Part shown: positions 27,288 to 35,317 of the stretch, piece after piece
How positions within the stretch are numbered: the stretch's first letter is position 1
How the letters are laid out: each line of letters begins with the position of its first letter
Assembly (NCBI GenBank): GCA_001567105.1
Contig: LMZR01000005.1
Coordinates: 1-45,599 of the forward strand
Origin: Chloroflexi bacterium OLB14
GTDB taxonomy: Bacteria > Chloroflexota > Anaerolineae > Anaerolineales > Villigracilaceae
Direction of reading: 5' to 3'
DNA: 45,599 bases
Made by a program: the position numbers and the translations under genes
The notes under the pieces: model-generated
Told to the model about the DNA's origin: nothing
The model's database searches: none
Seen by the model: the letters and a program-made list of their open reading frames with translations, nothing else

Positions 27288-28577
27288 ATGTCCACAATTT
27301 CAGAACGTCAGTTAGGTTTTGCTACCCAGCAATTACATGCTGGTTATAGCCCCGACCCCACAACGGGAAGTCGCGCAGTGCCTTTGTATCAAACAACAAG
27401 TTATCAATTCAAAAGCACTGAACATGCCGCCAATTTATTTGCACTAAAAGAGTTGGGAAATATTTACACACGTTTGATGAACCCAACAACCGATGTGTTA
27501 GAGCAACGCATTGCCGCATTAGAAGGTGGTGTAGCGGCGCTAGCAACCAGTTCAGGTCATGCGGCGCAAGCACAAGCGATTTTCACATTGCTCAATGCAG
27601 GGGATCATATCGTCACATCATCACGTTTATATGGTGGCACATACAATCAATTCGCTTACACACTGCCGAAGTTAGGCATCGAGGTCACATTCGTTGACCC
27701 AACTAACCCGAAGAATTTTGAAGCGGCAATTAAATCCAACACAAAAATCATTTACGGTGAAACGTTGGGTAATCCTGATATTGCTGTGTTTCCATTTGAA
27801 GAAGTGGCAGAAATTGCAAAGAAACATAAACTTGTTTTGCTTATTGATAATACTTTTGCTTCGCCGTATCTCTTCCGCCCGTTTGAATGGGGCGCGCATG
27901 TAGTCACTCATTCCACTACAAAATTTATCACAGGCAATGGCACCTCTATTGGTGGAATCATTGTAGATGGCGGTAACTATGATTGGAGTAATGGCAAGTT
28001 TGAAAACTTCAACACGCCAGACCCTTCGTATCATGGATTGGTGTATTCATCATTAACTGAAGCAGGTTTGCCACCATTTGCAATCAAAGCGCGTGTGCAT
28101 GTGTTGCGTGATATTGGCGCGTGCCAATCACCGTTCAATTCATGGCAAACTTTATTAGGTTTGGAAACATTAAATTTGCGAGTTGAACGTCATGTACAAA
28201 ACACACAAGAAGTTGCAGAATTTTTAGAGAAGCATCCAAAAGTGAGTTGGGTTAAATATCCTGGACTCAAAAGCCACCCTGATTATGAACGTGCTAAAAA
28301 ATATTTACCAAAAGGTGCTGGTGCAATTCTCGGTTTTGGTATTAAAGGTGGCGTGGAAGCGGGCAAGAAGTTTATTGAAAGCCTGCAACTGTTCAGTCAC
28401 CTCGCCAATGTAGGTGATGCACGCAGTTTGGCAATTCATCCTGCCTCTACTACACATAGTCAACTGACCGAAGCGCAACAAATTTCTGCAGGCGTCAGCC
28501 CTGATTTTATTCGCTTGAGTATTGGTCTTGAAGATATTAAAGATATTCTTTGGGATTTGAATCAAGCGTTGAGTTAA
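27288..28577 (+). CDS. metY: O-acetylhomoserine sulfhydrylase (MetY)
   Basis: PLP-dependent Cys/Met metabolism enzyme that makes homocysteine from O-acetylhomoserine and sulfide. It has 429 residues, the length of MetY rather than MetB or MetZ. Motifs are AALATSSGHAAQ, SRLYGGTYN, DNTFASPYLFRP and the PLP-lysine HSTTKFITGNGTSIGG. ATG 27288 follows GAGGAG. Control by the SAM-I riboswitch and the following metA support the role; metA carries the residue linked to acetyl-CoA use. Confidence 0.93.
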   Translation: MSTISERQLGFATQQLHAGYSPDPTTGSRAVPLYQTTSYQFKSTEHAANLFALKELGNIYTRLMNPTTDVLEQRIAALEGGVAALATSSGHAAQAQAIFTLLNAGDHIVTSSRLYGGTYNQFAYTLPKLGIEVTFVDPTNPKNFEAAIKSNTKIIYGETLGNPDIAVFPFEEVAEIAKKHKLVLLIDNTFASPYLFRPFEWGAHVVTHSTTKFITGNGTSIGGIIVDGGNYDWSNGKFENFNTPDPSYHGLVYSSLTEAGLPPFAIKARVHVLRDIGACQSPFNSWQTLLGLETLNLRVERHVQNTQEVAEFLEKHPKVSWVKYPGLKSHPDYERAKKYLPKGAGAILGFGIKGGVEAGKKFIESLQLFSHLANVGDARSLAIHPASTTHSQLTEAQQISAGVSPDFIRLSIGLEDIKDILWDLNQALS

Positions 28578-28578
28578 T

Positions 28579-28742
28579 CCGCTGGTTGAGTAGCCCTGAG
28601 TCGTCACGTTGAGCCTGTCGAAACGTTTATTGCAAAGGGCGTATCGAAACCAGCAATAATATGTAAACATAAAATAAAAAGTAAAAATATAACTGGTGGT
28701 TTCGATACGGGGCGAGAAAACCTCGCCCCTACTCAACCACCG
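28579..28742. repeat. Family A paired hairpin element, copy 5 (with nested repeat)
   Basis: The left half GCTGGTT-GAGTA-GCCC...GGGC-GTATCGA-AACCAGC has in its apical loop a second repeat word, TTGAGCCTGTCGAA (about 28608-28621), also present inside metA. The right half GGTTTCGATACGGGGCGAG...CTCGCCCCTACTCAACC pairs perfectly. Confidence 0.88.
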
Positions 28743-28757
28743 ATTATGGAAAGAACC

Positions 28758-29698
28758 ATGCCTGTAAAAATTCCAACTACACTTCCTGCGCGCTTCATCC
28801 TTGAACGTGAAAATATTTTCGTGATGGATGAAGATCGCGCATCACATCAAGACATTCGTGCTTTGCGTGTTGCCATTTTGAATCTGATGCCCACCAAAGT
28901 TATCACCGAAACGCAACTTTTGCGTTTGTTATCTAATTCCGCATTGCAGGTGGATGTGACCTTAATTCATACAGCCACACATCAAGCAAAAAATACAGCG
29001 GCTGAACATTTGTTAAAACATTACGTCACCTTTGATGAAATCAAACGCGAAAAATTTGATGGTCTCATCATCACGGGTGCGCCTGTTGAACACATGCCAT
29101 TTGAACAAGTGGATTATTGGGATGAACTGACTCAAATTTTGGATTGGGCTGAAACGAATGTTGAATCAACTTTCAATATTTGTTGGGGAGCGCAAGCCGC
29201 TTTGTATCATAAATATAAAATCCCAAAATATGATTTACCGAATAAGATGTTTGGAGTCTACGAACACCGCCTCTATTCTTTGACCCTTCGACAGGCTCAG
29301 GGCGTCGCCTCCAACCTGTTGCGCGGATTTGACGATTTTTTCTATGCCCCACATTCGCGTCACACCGAAATACGTTGTGAAGATATTTTGCAAGTTGACG
29401 ATTTAGAAATTCTTGCTTATTCCGATGAAGCGGGCGTTTACATTATCGCCTCAAAAGATGGACGCCATTTTTTGTAACAGGTCATTCTGAATATGATCCA
29501 TTGACTCTCAAAGCAGAATACGACCGTGATGTAAATAAAGGCTTGCCGATTCATGTTCCCCAAAATTATTATCCACATGATGACCCCACACAAACACCCA
29601 ACGTCCGCTGGCGTGGACATGCCAATTTGTTATTCTCGAATTGGTTAAACTATTTCGTTTATCAAGTCACGCCGTATGATGTGGATGAGATACCGTAA
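28758..29698 (+). CDS. metA: Homoserine O-acetyltransferase (MetA), frameshifted, with in-frame repeat
   Basis: Acylates homoserine for methionine synthesis. Motifs are ILNLMPTK, the catalytic-Cys [11 protein letters not shown] and [15 protein letters not shown], holding the catalytic His and Glu, lies after the break. APVEHM carries the Glu that in MetA enzymes goes with acetyl-CoA rather than succinyl-CoA use. Frame 0 ends at 29477, but one extra T in the T6 run at about 29469-29474 restores [11 protein letters not shown] through to VDEIP and stop 29698. Residues about 175-183 (LRQAQG) come from a palindromic repeat. ATG 28758 ([11 protein letters not shown]) follows GGAAAG. The truncated product would be inactive. 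Confidence 0.85.
29284..29302. repeat. Short palindromic repeat inside metA
   Basis: CCCTTCGACAGGCTCAGGG, with CCCT/AGGG ends, encodes the odd LRQAQG stretch. The same word in reverse occurs in the loop of the family A element at about 28608. Relative to E. coli MetA the segment between YEH and RGFDD is about eight residues longer. Confidence 0.65.
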
Positions 29699-29699
29699 T
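29671..29699 (+). repeat. 29-bp direct repeat, copy 1 (metA 3' end)
   Basis: The last codons and stop of metA, from GCCGTATGATGTGG to CCGTAAT. An identical 29-base copy lies at 30465-30493 just before the acetyltransferase gene. Confidence 0.92.
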
Positions 29700-29759
29700 T
29701 TGTAGGTCACGTTTTCAACGTGACGAATTAGTCAGTCACGCTACAAGCGTGACCTACAA
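29700..29759. repeat. Family B palindromic element, copy 2
   Basis: TTGTAGGTCACG...CGTGAC and GTCACGCTACAAGCGTGACC with matching outer ends TTGTAGG/CCTACAA. It lies directly after the metA stop and before the mazE promoter. Confidence 0.88.
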
Positions 29760-29771
29760 GTTCATCTGCAC

Positions 29772-29813
29772 TTGATTAATTGAGCAAAAAGGTGTATCTT
29801 TATTGTAGATACA
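29772..29813 (+). promoter_or_regulatory. mazEF promoter and operator
   Basis: TTGATT (29772-29777), a 17-nt spacer and TATCTT (29795-29800). The inverted repeat TGTATCT-N7-AGATACA (29793-29813) covers the -10 box, a fitting site for autorepression by the antitoxin complex. Confidence 0.7.
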
Positions 29814-29827
29814 GAAGGAGATACCTT

Positions 29828-30061
29828 ATGCTCACAAAAGTCCAAAAATGGGGCAACAGCCTTGCCTTACGAATTCCAAAAGCCTTTGCTTTAGATGCGC
29901 AATTAGAAAATGATTCAATAGTAGAAATCAAAATTTTAGAGGGGCAAATTATCGTCACACCTGTATCGGACAAAGTCTGGACTCTTGAAGAATTACTGGC
30001 AGATATAAATAAAAATAATTTGCATCACGAAATTGATGTCAGGTTTGCCTTTAGGAAATGA
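29828..30061 (+). CDS. mazE: MazE-like antitoxin (AbrB-type DNA-binding)
   Basis: A 77-residue antitoxin. The N-terminal TKVQKWGNSLALRIPKAFA (about residues 3-21) is the swapped-hairpin AbrB/MazE DNA-binding domain; an acidic, less conserved C-terminal half would wrap the toxin. ATG 29828 follows AAGGAG; the frame extends upstream to 29780 without support. Its stop overlaps the toxin start as ATGA, so translation is coupled. The promoter carries an inverted repeat suited to autoregulation. Confidence 0.88.
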   Translation: MLTKVQKWGNSLALRIPKAFALDAQLENDSIVEIKILEGQIIVTPVSDKVWTLEELLADINKNNLHHEIDVRFAFRK

Positions 30062-30426
30062 AGTTTGGTAAAAAAATGGCATATATTCCTGATCGCGGCG
30101 ACATCGTTTGGGTTATGTTTAATCCTCAAGCAGGGCATGAACAAGCAGGTCATAGACCTGCTTTAGTCTTATCTCCAAAAGCATATAACGGAAAAGTTGG
30201 TTTAGCAATTCTCTGCCCAATTACTAGCCAAGTCAAAGGATATCCGTTTGAAGTTTTGATACCAGAAGGATTAGAAGTAAAAGGGGCAATATTATCTGAC
30301 CAAGTTAAAAATTTGGATTGGAAAATAAGAAAAGCAGAATTTAGTTGCAAATTACCAGCCAAACAATTTAATGAAGTGATTAAAAAACTAAATACTTTAA
30401 TTCGTGAACAAATTGAAAGCCTATAG
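30058..30426 (+). CDS. mazF: MazF-like endoribonuclease toxin
   Basis: A 122-residue PemK/MazF-fold toxin that cleaves single-stranded mRNA at short motifs. It aligns well with E. coli MazF: PDRGDIVWVMFNPQAGHEQA, GHRPALVLSP, CPITSQVKGYPFEV and SDQVKNLDW. The catalytic Arg and Thr equivalents are present in HRPA and PITSQ. ATG 30058 overlaps the antitoxin stop; ATG 30076 six codons later (MAYIPDRG) is an alternative nearer the family start. The pair forms a cassette between repeats, so it may be a recent arrival. Confidence 0.92.
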   Translation: MKFGKKMAYIPDRGDIVWVMFNPQAGHEQAGHRPALVLSPKAYNGKVGLAILCPITSQVKGYPFEVLIPEGLEVKGAILSDQVKNLDWKIRKAEFSCKLPAKQFNEVIKKLNTLIREQIESL

Positions 30427-30429
30427 CAA

Positions 30430-30459
30430 GTCAGTCACACTGCAAGCGTGACCTACGAT
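30430..30459. repeat. Family B half element, copy 3
   Basis: GTCAGTCACACTGCAAGCGT followed by GACCTACGA matches the right half of copy 2 (about 29731-29757) at 25 of 27 bases in direct orientation. It closes the mazEF cassette on the right. Confidence 0.8.
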
Positions 30460-30464
30460 ACTGA

Positions 30465-30493
30465 GCCGTATGATGTGGATGAGATACCGTAAT
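30465..30493 (+). repeat. 29-bp direct repeat, copy 2
   Basis: An exact copy of the metA 3' end (29671-29699). Here its final TAATG joins the start codon of the acetyltransferase gene, which suggests that metA and the acetyltransferase were once adjacent and overlapping. Confidence 0.92.
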
Positions 30494-30932
30494 GACTAAA
30501 ATCACCTTGCGCTCAGTTGTCCAGAGCGATCTACCAACTCTATTTCAACAACAACTTGATCCTGAAGCTGTTGCCATATCTGCTTATCCATCAAAGGATA
30601 AAGGCGAGTTTATGCGTCATTGGGAAGGTATCTTGAGAAATAAAGCCATCGTTGCCCGAACAATTATATATAAAGAAAAGATTGCAGGTCATATCCTTTG
30701 TTGGAAAGAAGGAAAATATGAGCAAAGAATTGGCTATTGGGTCGGCAAACAGTTTTGGGGCAGAGGGATTGCCAATGCAGCAATATCTGCCCTATTGCTT
30801 GAGGTAAAAATTCGCCCATTGTTTGCTGAAGTTGCAAATCATAATATTGCATCCAAACGAGTATTAGAAAAAAATGGCTTTGAATTACTCGATGAAGGAG
30901 CAAAGGTTTCGATGTTTAAGTTAGCTAAATAA
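30492..30932 (+). CDS. GNAT family acetyltransferase (RimJ/RimL-like)
   Basis: A 146-residue N-acetyltransferase. IGYWVGKQFWGRGIANAAIS (about residues 79-98) contains the acetyl-CoA pyrophosphate loop, and VANHNIASKRVLEKNGFE is the usual C-terminal motif B. The substrate is unknown; this subgroup acetylates protein N-termini or small amines. ATG 30492 overlaps the second copy of the metA end, pointing to an ancestral coupling with metA. It converges on the exonuclease gene 21 nt away. Confidence 0.88.
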   Translation: MTKITLRSVVQSDLPTLFQQQLDPEAVAISAYPSKDKGEFMRHWEGILRNKAIVARTIIYKEKIAGHILCWKEGKYEQRIGYWVGKQFWGRGIANAAISALLLEVKIRPLFAEVANHNIASKRVLEKNGFELLDEGAKVSMFKLAK

Positions 30933-30953
30933 AAAAGAGGCAAGCCTAGCTCA

Positions 30954-31823
30954 TCATCGCCACTTCTTGACTCGCTCCACAATTTTTCCTTCTCGCAATT
31001 CAACGCACACTCTCTTAAACTTTTCGGTAGCCCCTCTCCATTCTAAATCTTTCAAACTTTCCTTTAATGGAACATCTTGTCTCAAAGTAGATAACTCTCT
31101 AAACAACAAAGCATCTTTGTAATTGGTTTGCAAATTTTCTAACAATGTCGTTGCTCGGCCTAAACTCAATGGAATTTTCTTCGGGTCTTTGGGAATGGAT
31201 TCGATATGTTTATATTTCGCCAAAATCGTTGATGCAGATTTTTCTCCCCAACCTTTGATGCCAGGGTAGCCATCTGCTGAGTCACCTACTAAGGCGAGAT
31301 AATCAGGAATCGATTCTGGTTTTACGCCAAATTTTTCAACCACACCTTTTTCATCTAAAAGAATCTCACGTCTGCGATCCCAACAGATGACTTTTTTGCC
31401 TTCTACCATTTGAGTCAAATCTTTATCAACTGAACAAATGATAACTTGCTCTACAGATTTTTCTTTTTTGAATTTTGTCACTGCTGTTGCAATGGCATCA
31501 TCTGCTTCAAACTTAACCATTGACCAAACTGGCACACCCAAAGCGGAGACTGCTTTTTCAGCAATCTCAAATTGATTTAAGATGATTGGGTCAACGCCTT
31601 CACTGGTTTTGTAGCCTGCATACATTTTGTTACGAAACGACTCGATCACATGGTCAAACGCAACGGCAACGTGAGTTACGCCTTCGGTTTGCAATAACAT
31701 CAACAAACTGCGGATGAGGCCCAGCGTTGCGCCTACTTCTTGTCCGCTGAGGGATTTTTTCGGCGGCGCGCCAAAGTGGGCACGGAAGAGTTCGTATGTG
31801 CCGTCTATCAAATGGATTTTCAT
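30954..31823 (-). CDS. Stand-alone 5'-3' exonuclease (PolI N-domain-like)
   Basis: A 289-residue flap endonuclease-type nuclease equivalent to the N-terminal domain of DNA polymerase I. Acidic motifs are visible: LIDGTYELFRAHF with the first Asp, AFDHVIESFRNKMYAGYK, FEADDAIATAV, SVDKDLTQMV and LALVGDSADGYPGIKGWGEK, the last being the helix-hairpin-helix. All expected metal-binding acids appear present. It overlaps the stop of the upstream DUF1697 gene by 4 bases (ATGA), so the two are co-expressed. The role is presumably repair or flap removal. Confidence 0.9.
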   Translation of the reverse strand: MKIHLIDGTYELFRAHFGAPPKKSLSGQEVGATLGLIRSLLMLLQTEGVTHVAVAFDHVIESFRNKMYAGYKTSEGVDPIILNQFEIAEKAVSALGVPVWSMVKFEADDAIATAVTKFKKEKSVEQVIICSVDKDLTQMVEGKKVICWDRRREILLDEKGVVEKFGVKPESIPDYLALVGDSADGYPGIKGWGEKSASTILAKYKHIESIPKDPKKIPLSLGRATTLLENLQTNYKDALLFRELSTLRQDVPLKESLKDLEWRGATEKFKRVCVELREGKIVERVKKWR

Positions 31824-32350
31824 TTGCTCATCTCGATTAATTTGGTCAATGTATTGAAATTGCGAGTGGTTGCCGCAATGCCTAATTTCTTTTCCAGATA
31901 ATTATTGGAGAGTTTACCACTGCCATAGGTGTTGGGGATGAACATGTAGGCGGCATTTTTCATAATCACCAATTCCTCAGGTGAATAATCTTGTACCAAC
32001 AGTTCTTTGACCTTTTGCGCAGGTGGCGAATCTGCAAACAAGACAAAGAAGATGCGGGAGATATCGTATCCGTCCTTGAATGGATTCTCATTCAATACGT
32101 TTTGCAATTGACTCGCTGTGCGTACCACAATCGCCAAGTCGGCTCCAATATGCTTTTTGATTAGAGCATGAACTTTGGTTTCCAACTCTTTTGCTGAAAT
32201 ATCGGTATCTACCAACGCATTACCACTCTGGATGTATGTCCGTACATTTTTAAAGCCTGCTTGGGCAAGAACCTCACGCAATTGAGCCATGGGGACTTTA
32301 TTCTTGCCAGTAGGCATCACTCCACGTAATAGAACGATATGCGTTTTCAC
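31820..32350 (-). CDS. DUF1697 family protein
   Basis: A 176-residue cytosolic protein of unknown function. The family pattern is visible: LLRGVMPTGKNKVPMAQLRE, GFKNVRTYIQSGNALVDT and the C-terminal ARNFNTLTKL-type end (here TTRNFNTLTKL). A second member with 183 residues lies at 42558-43109. The gene follows the secreted paralogue pair and overlaps the exonuclease start, so it may share their transcript. No activity can be assigned. Confidence 0.82.
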   Translation of the reverse strand: MKTHIVLLRGVMPTGKNKVPMAQLREVLAQAGFKNVRTYIQSGNALVDTDISAKELETKVHALIKKHIGADLAIVVRTASQLQNVLNENPFKDGYDISRIFFVLFADSPPAQKVKELLVQDYSPEELVIMKNAAYMFIPNTYGSGKLSNNYLEKKLGIAATTRNFNTLTKLIEMSK

Positions 32351-32379
32351 TTATTTTCTGCCGGCCATCAAATGGATTT

Positions 32380-33825
32380 TCATTTTGTTGTTTTTCGTTT
32401 GAAACCTGTCACGAGTCCAAATCCCAGCAGAATCATCCCTGCACTTCCACAAAGCGGATTGGAGGTTTTTGTAGGCTCAGAAGGTGTGGGTGAAGCAGTT
32501 GCTGTCGAAGCAGTAACAGGCTGAATGGTCGAAGTAGGAAGCGCAGTTGGGGTTAAATCTGCGCCCCAGGGTGTGGGAGGAATCGGCGTGGCGGTTAATC
32601 CTAAAAGGGTGAAACTTCCGTCTTCATTTTGTTGCACGGCTTCAGGAATCCAGAAATTTATATCAGCCAATAGCCTTTTTGCCTCATCAAAATTGGGGTC
32701 GAGTTCAAGCGCGGTTTGGAGGGATTGCAGCATGGTGCCCAATTCATTTCGTGTGTCGGGCTGACCCAGTAAATACTGATTAAAATAGTCTAACCACAGC
32801 AAGTTGGCGTATTGATAATAATGGGAAGGGTCATCGGGGAGCAGGGATAAACACTTCTCATAGGCTGTGACGCCTGATTCAAATATTTCAATGCCACTGG
32901 CATCACTGCGTAACTGATAATGGCTCATATCAACAACATCCTGATAGAGATCGGCAAGCCTGCACCATGCTTCGCCATCGTTGGGGTTTTTGGATGTATT
33001 CTCCATTTCAATCAGGATGCTCTCCCAAACGGAGGGAGTTACCACGACAAACACCATATTGTTTTCGAAAGTGGGCTCCAGATTTTCAAACTTCCAGCGG
33101 ACTTCATTGCCGCTAAAAACGCCACTCACAGGCGGATGCCAATCAGGAAGATAACCTGTCACTATATCTTCAACCCAAACATTCTTCTTGTTCGTTTCAT
33201 AGGGCAGGCGCAAGATGACGTCCGCGCTGCCGATTGTTCCGTTCCATCCAACACCTGTTTCGATCACATATTTAAAAGCTTGATACGGATAAATTCCGAA
33301 TCCTTGAACATCATACACAACTTCGATGGTCACGTCTTGATTTGGAGGGAAAACCACTTCAAAAACTGCCCATGGGATTTCTTCCCGTTCATGACGATTA
33401 GGCTTAGGTCCGCCTAAATTAGGTTCGCCTATAGTATACGGCTGCATCTCCCGTTGAGTTGGGACAGTTTCGCCATTAACCTTAACATCGATAGATTGAA
33501 TCTCAGGGAACTGTCCATAGCCATTCGAATTGCCGTCTAAGAATGAAAGTGGAAAGCGTACATTTAACTTCTCTTCCGTAGCGCCAAGATTACGCATGGT
33601 GAAGACCGCCTCCGTTTTGGCGATGGCTTTGTTATCAGCGACAGGGTCTTCAGAAACGGTGAGCGTAACAGTTTCTGCTACCATTCTTACTTGCGTTAAT
33701 TCTGAATCAGGGTCAATGTTGGAGCCTGGCGGAGGCTCTGGCGGGGCAGCATCCGCATGAGCAGGTGTGACGAGCATAAAGACGAGCATAAAGACCAGTG
33801 ATAGTAATAAAAAACGCTTGTTCAT
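32380..33825 (-). CDS. Secreted TPR-containing protein with C-terminal anchor, paralogue 1
   Basis: A 481-residue protein of unknown function. A signal peptide (residues 1-25, ending AHADA) is followed by a beta-rich domain of about 240 residues (TLTVSEDPVADNKAIAKTEA, MRNLGATEEKLNVRFPLSF). TPR-like helices follow (NPNDGEAWCRLADLYQDVV, ALELDPNFDEAKRLLADI), then a Pro/Thr-rich linker. It ends in NPLCGSAGMILLGFGLVTGF plus KRKTTK. That end, Cys-Gly then one hydrophobic helix then basic residues, looks like a cell-surface sorting or membrane anchor. ATG 33825 follows AAGGAG. It lies 18 nt downstream of its paralogue. Confidence 0.75.
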   Translation of the reverse strand: MNKRFLLLSLVFMLVFMLVTPAHADAAPPEPPPGSNIDPDSELTQVRMVAETVTLTVSEDPVADNKAIAKTEAVFTMRNLGATEEKLNVRFPLSFLDGNSNGYGQFPEIQSIDVKVNGETVPTQREMQPYTIGEPNLGGPKPNRHEREEIPWAVFEVVFPPNQDVTIEVVYDVQGFGIYPYQAFKYVIETGVGWNGTIGSADVILRLPYETNKKNVWVEDIVTGYLPDWHPPVSGVFSGNEVRWKFENLEPTFENNMVFVVVTPSVWESILIEMENTSKNPNDGEAWCRLADLYQDVVDMSHYQLRSDASGIEIFESGVTAYEKCLSLLPDDPSHYYQYANLLWLDYFNQYLLGQPDTRNELGTMLQSLQTALELDPNFDEAKRLLADINFWIPEAVQQNEDGSFTLLGLTATPIPPTPWGADLTPTALPTSTIQPVTASTATASPTPSEPTKTSNPLCGSAGMILLGFGLVTGFKRKTTK

Positions 33826-33843
33826 TTTTTCTCCTTTGATATT

Positions 33844-35254
33844 TCAGTTCACCTTTCGTTTAAAGCTTGTCACTATGCCAAAGGCTAATAAGATCATTGC
33901 GGCACTTCCACAAAGCGGATTGGAAGTTGTAGGCTCAGAAGGTGCGGGTGAGGCAGTCACTGTTGGAACAGTAACAGGTTGAACGGTCAAAGTGGGAAGC
34001 GCAGTTGGGGTTAGATATCCGCCCCAAGGTGTGGGAGGAGGCGGCGTGGCGGTTAATCCCAGCATGGTGAAACTTCCATCTTCGTTTTCTTGCACGGCTT
34101 CAGGAATCATGGCACTTATAAAATCTAATAGCTCTTTTGCTTCTTGAAGATCGGGTTTTAGTTTGAGCGCAATTTCGAGTGACCGCAGAAGGGCAGGTAA
34201 TTCATTTTGTGTGTCAGGCTCGCCCGGCCAATACACGGAATAATAATAATGACTCCACAGCAATTCAGCATATCCATAATGCCAGAGCGGATCATTGGGA
34301 AGTAGAGACAAACTTTTCTCGTAGGCTGTGCGGCTGAGTTCAAACATTTCAACGCCGCTGGCATCACCGCGCAACCAGCCTTTTGGTGCAAGGATGACCT
34401 CCTTATAAGCTTTGCCGAGCCTGCCCCATGCTTCACCGTCGTTTGGGTTTTTAGATGTATTTTCTGTTTCCGTAAGGACTTTTTTCCAAAGCGAAGGAGT
34501 TACTACTACAAATAGTACATTGCTTTCGTAGGTTGGCTCCAGATCTTCAAACTTCCAACGGACTTCATTGCCACTAAAAACGCCACCTGAGGTTGGTTCG
34601 GTGTAGCCTGACACCTCTTCAACCCAGACATTTTTCTTGTTGGCTTCATAAGGCAGGCGTAGGATGATCTCTGCACTGCCAATTGTTCCCTTCCAGCCAG
34701 CACCTGTTTCAAGCACATATTTGAAAGCTTGATTTGGATAATATCCGAATCCTTGGACGTTATACACAACTTCGATGATGACATCTTGATTTGGAGGAAA
34801 GACCGCTTCAAAAACTGCCCATGGAATTTCTTCTCGTTCATCATAACTATACTCGCTGTCATAGCGTAACTGTATTTCTTTTCGGGTTGGGACAGTTTCG
34901 CCATTTATCTTAACTTCAATAGATTTAATCTCGGGGAAATTGCCGAAGCCATCTGAATCGCCGTTGAAAAATGAAAGTGGAAAGCGGACGTTCATCTTTT
35001 CTTCCACAGTGCCAAGGTTGCGCATGGTGAAGACTGCCTCTGTCTTTGCCATAGCAATTGCTTTATCGGCAGGGTATTCAGAGATAGTTAATGTAACTGT
35101 CTCTGCTACCATTCTTACTTGTGTGGATTCTGAATTACCGTCAATGTTGGAGCCTGGTGGAGATTCTGGTGGAGCGACATCTGCATGGGCGGGTGTGACG
35201 AGCATAAAGACGAACGCAAAAACCAGCGCTAGTAATAAAAAAACGCTTGTTCAT
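33844..35254 (-). CDS. Secreted TPR-containing protein, paralogue 2 (frameshift in signal peptide)
   Basis: Close paralogue of the next gene: same beta-rich domain (TMRNLGTVEEKMNVRFPLSF), TPR segment (NPNDGEAWGRLGKAY), Pro/Thr linker and C-terminal NPLCGSAAMILLAFGIVTSF anchor. The open frame starts only at 35205 (MLVTPAHAD), inside the signal peptide. Upstream, GGAGG and ATG 35254 begin MNKRF, as in paralogue 1, but an A7 run (35237-35243 on the plus strand; A6 in paralogue 1) shifts the frame. With A6 it reads RFLLLALVFAFVFMLVTPAHA-like, an intact signal peptide and about 469 residues. Function unknown. Confidence 0.72.
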
Positions 35255-35317
35255 TTATCCTCCATTGTCATCTATTATCTACAATAGGGTCTTACAGGTT
35301 TTACAAAAGTATGTAAA

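Noticed and set aside
29460..29480. Programmed frameshift in metA at TTTTTTG
   Set aside because: A slippery run is present, but three other genes break at similar runs with shifts in both directions and no stimulatory structure is apparent; sequence error is simpler.
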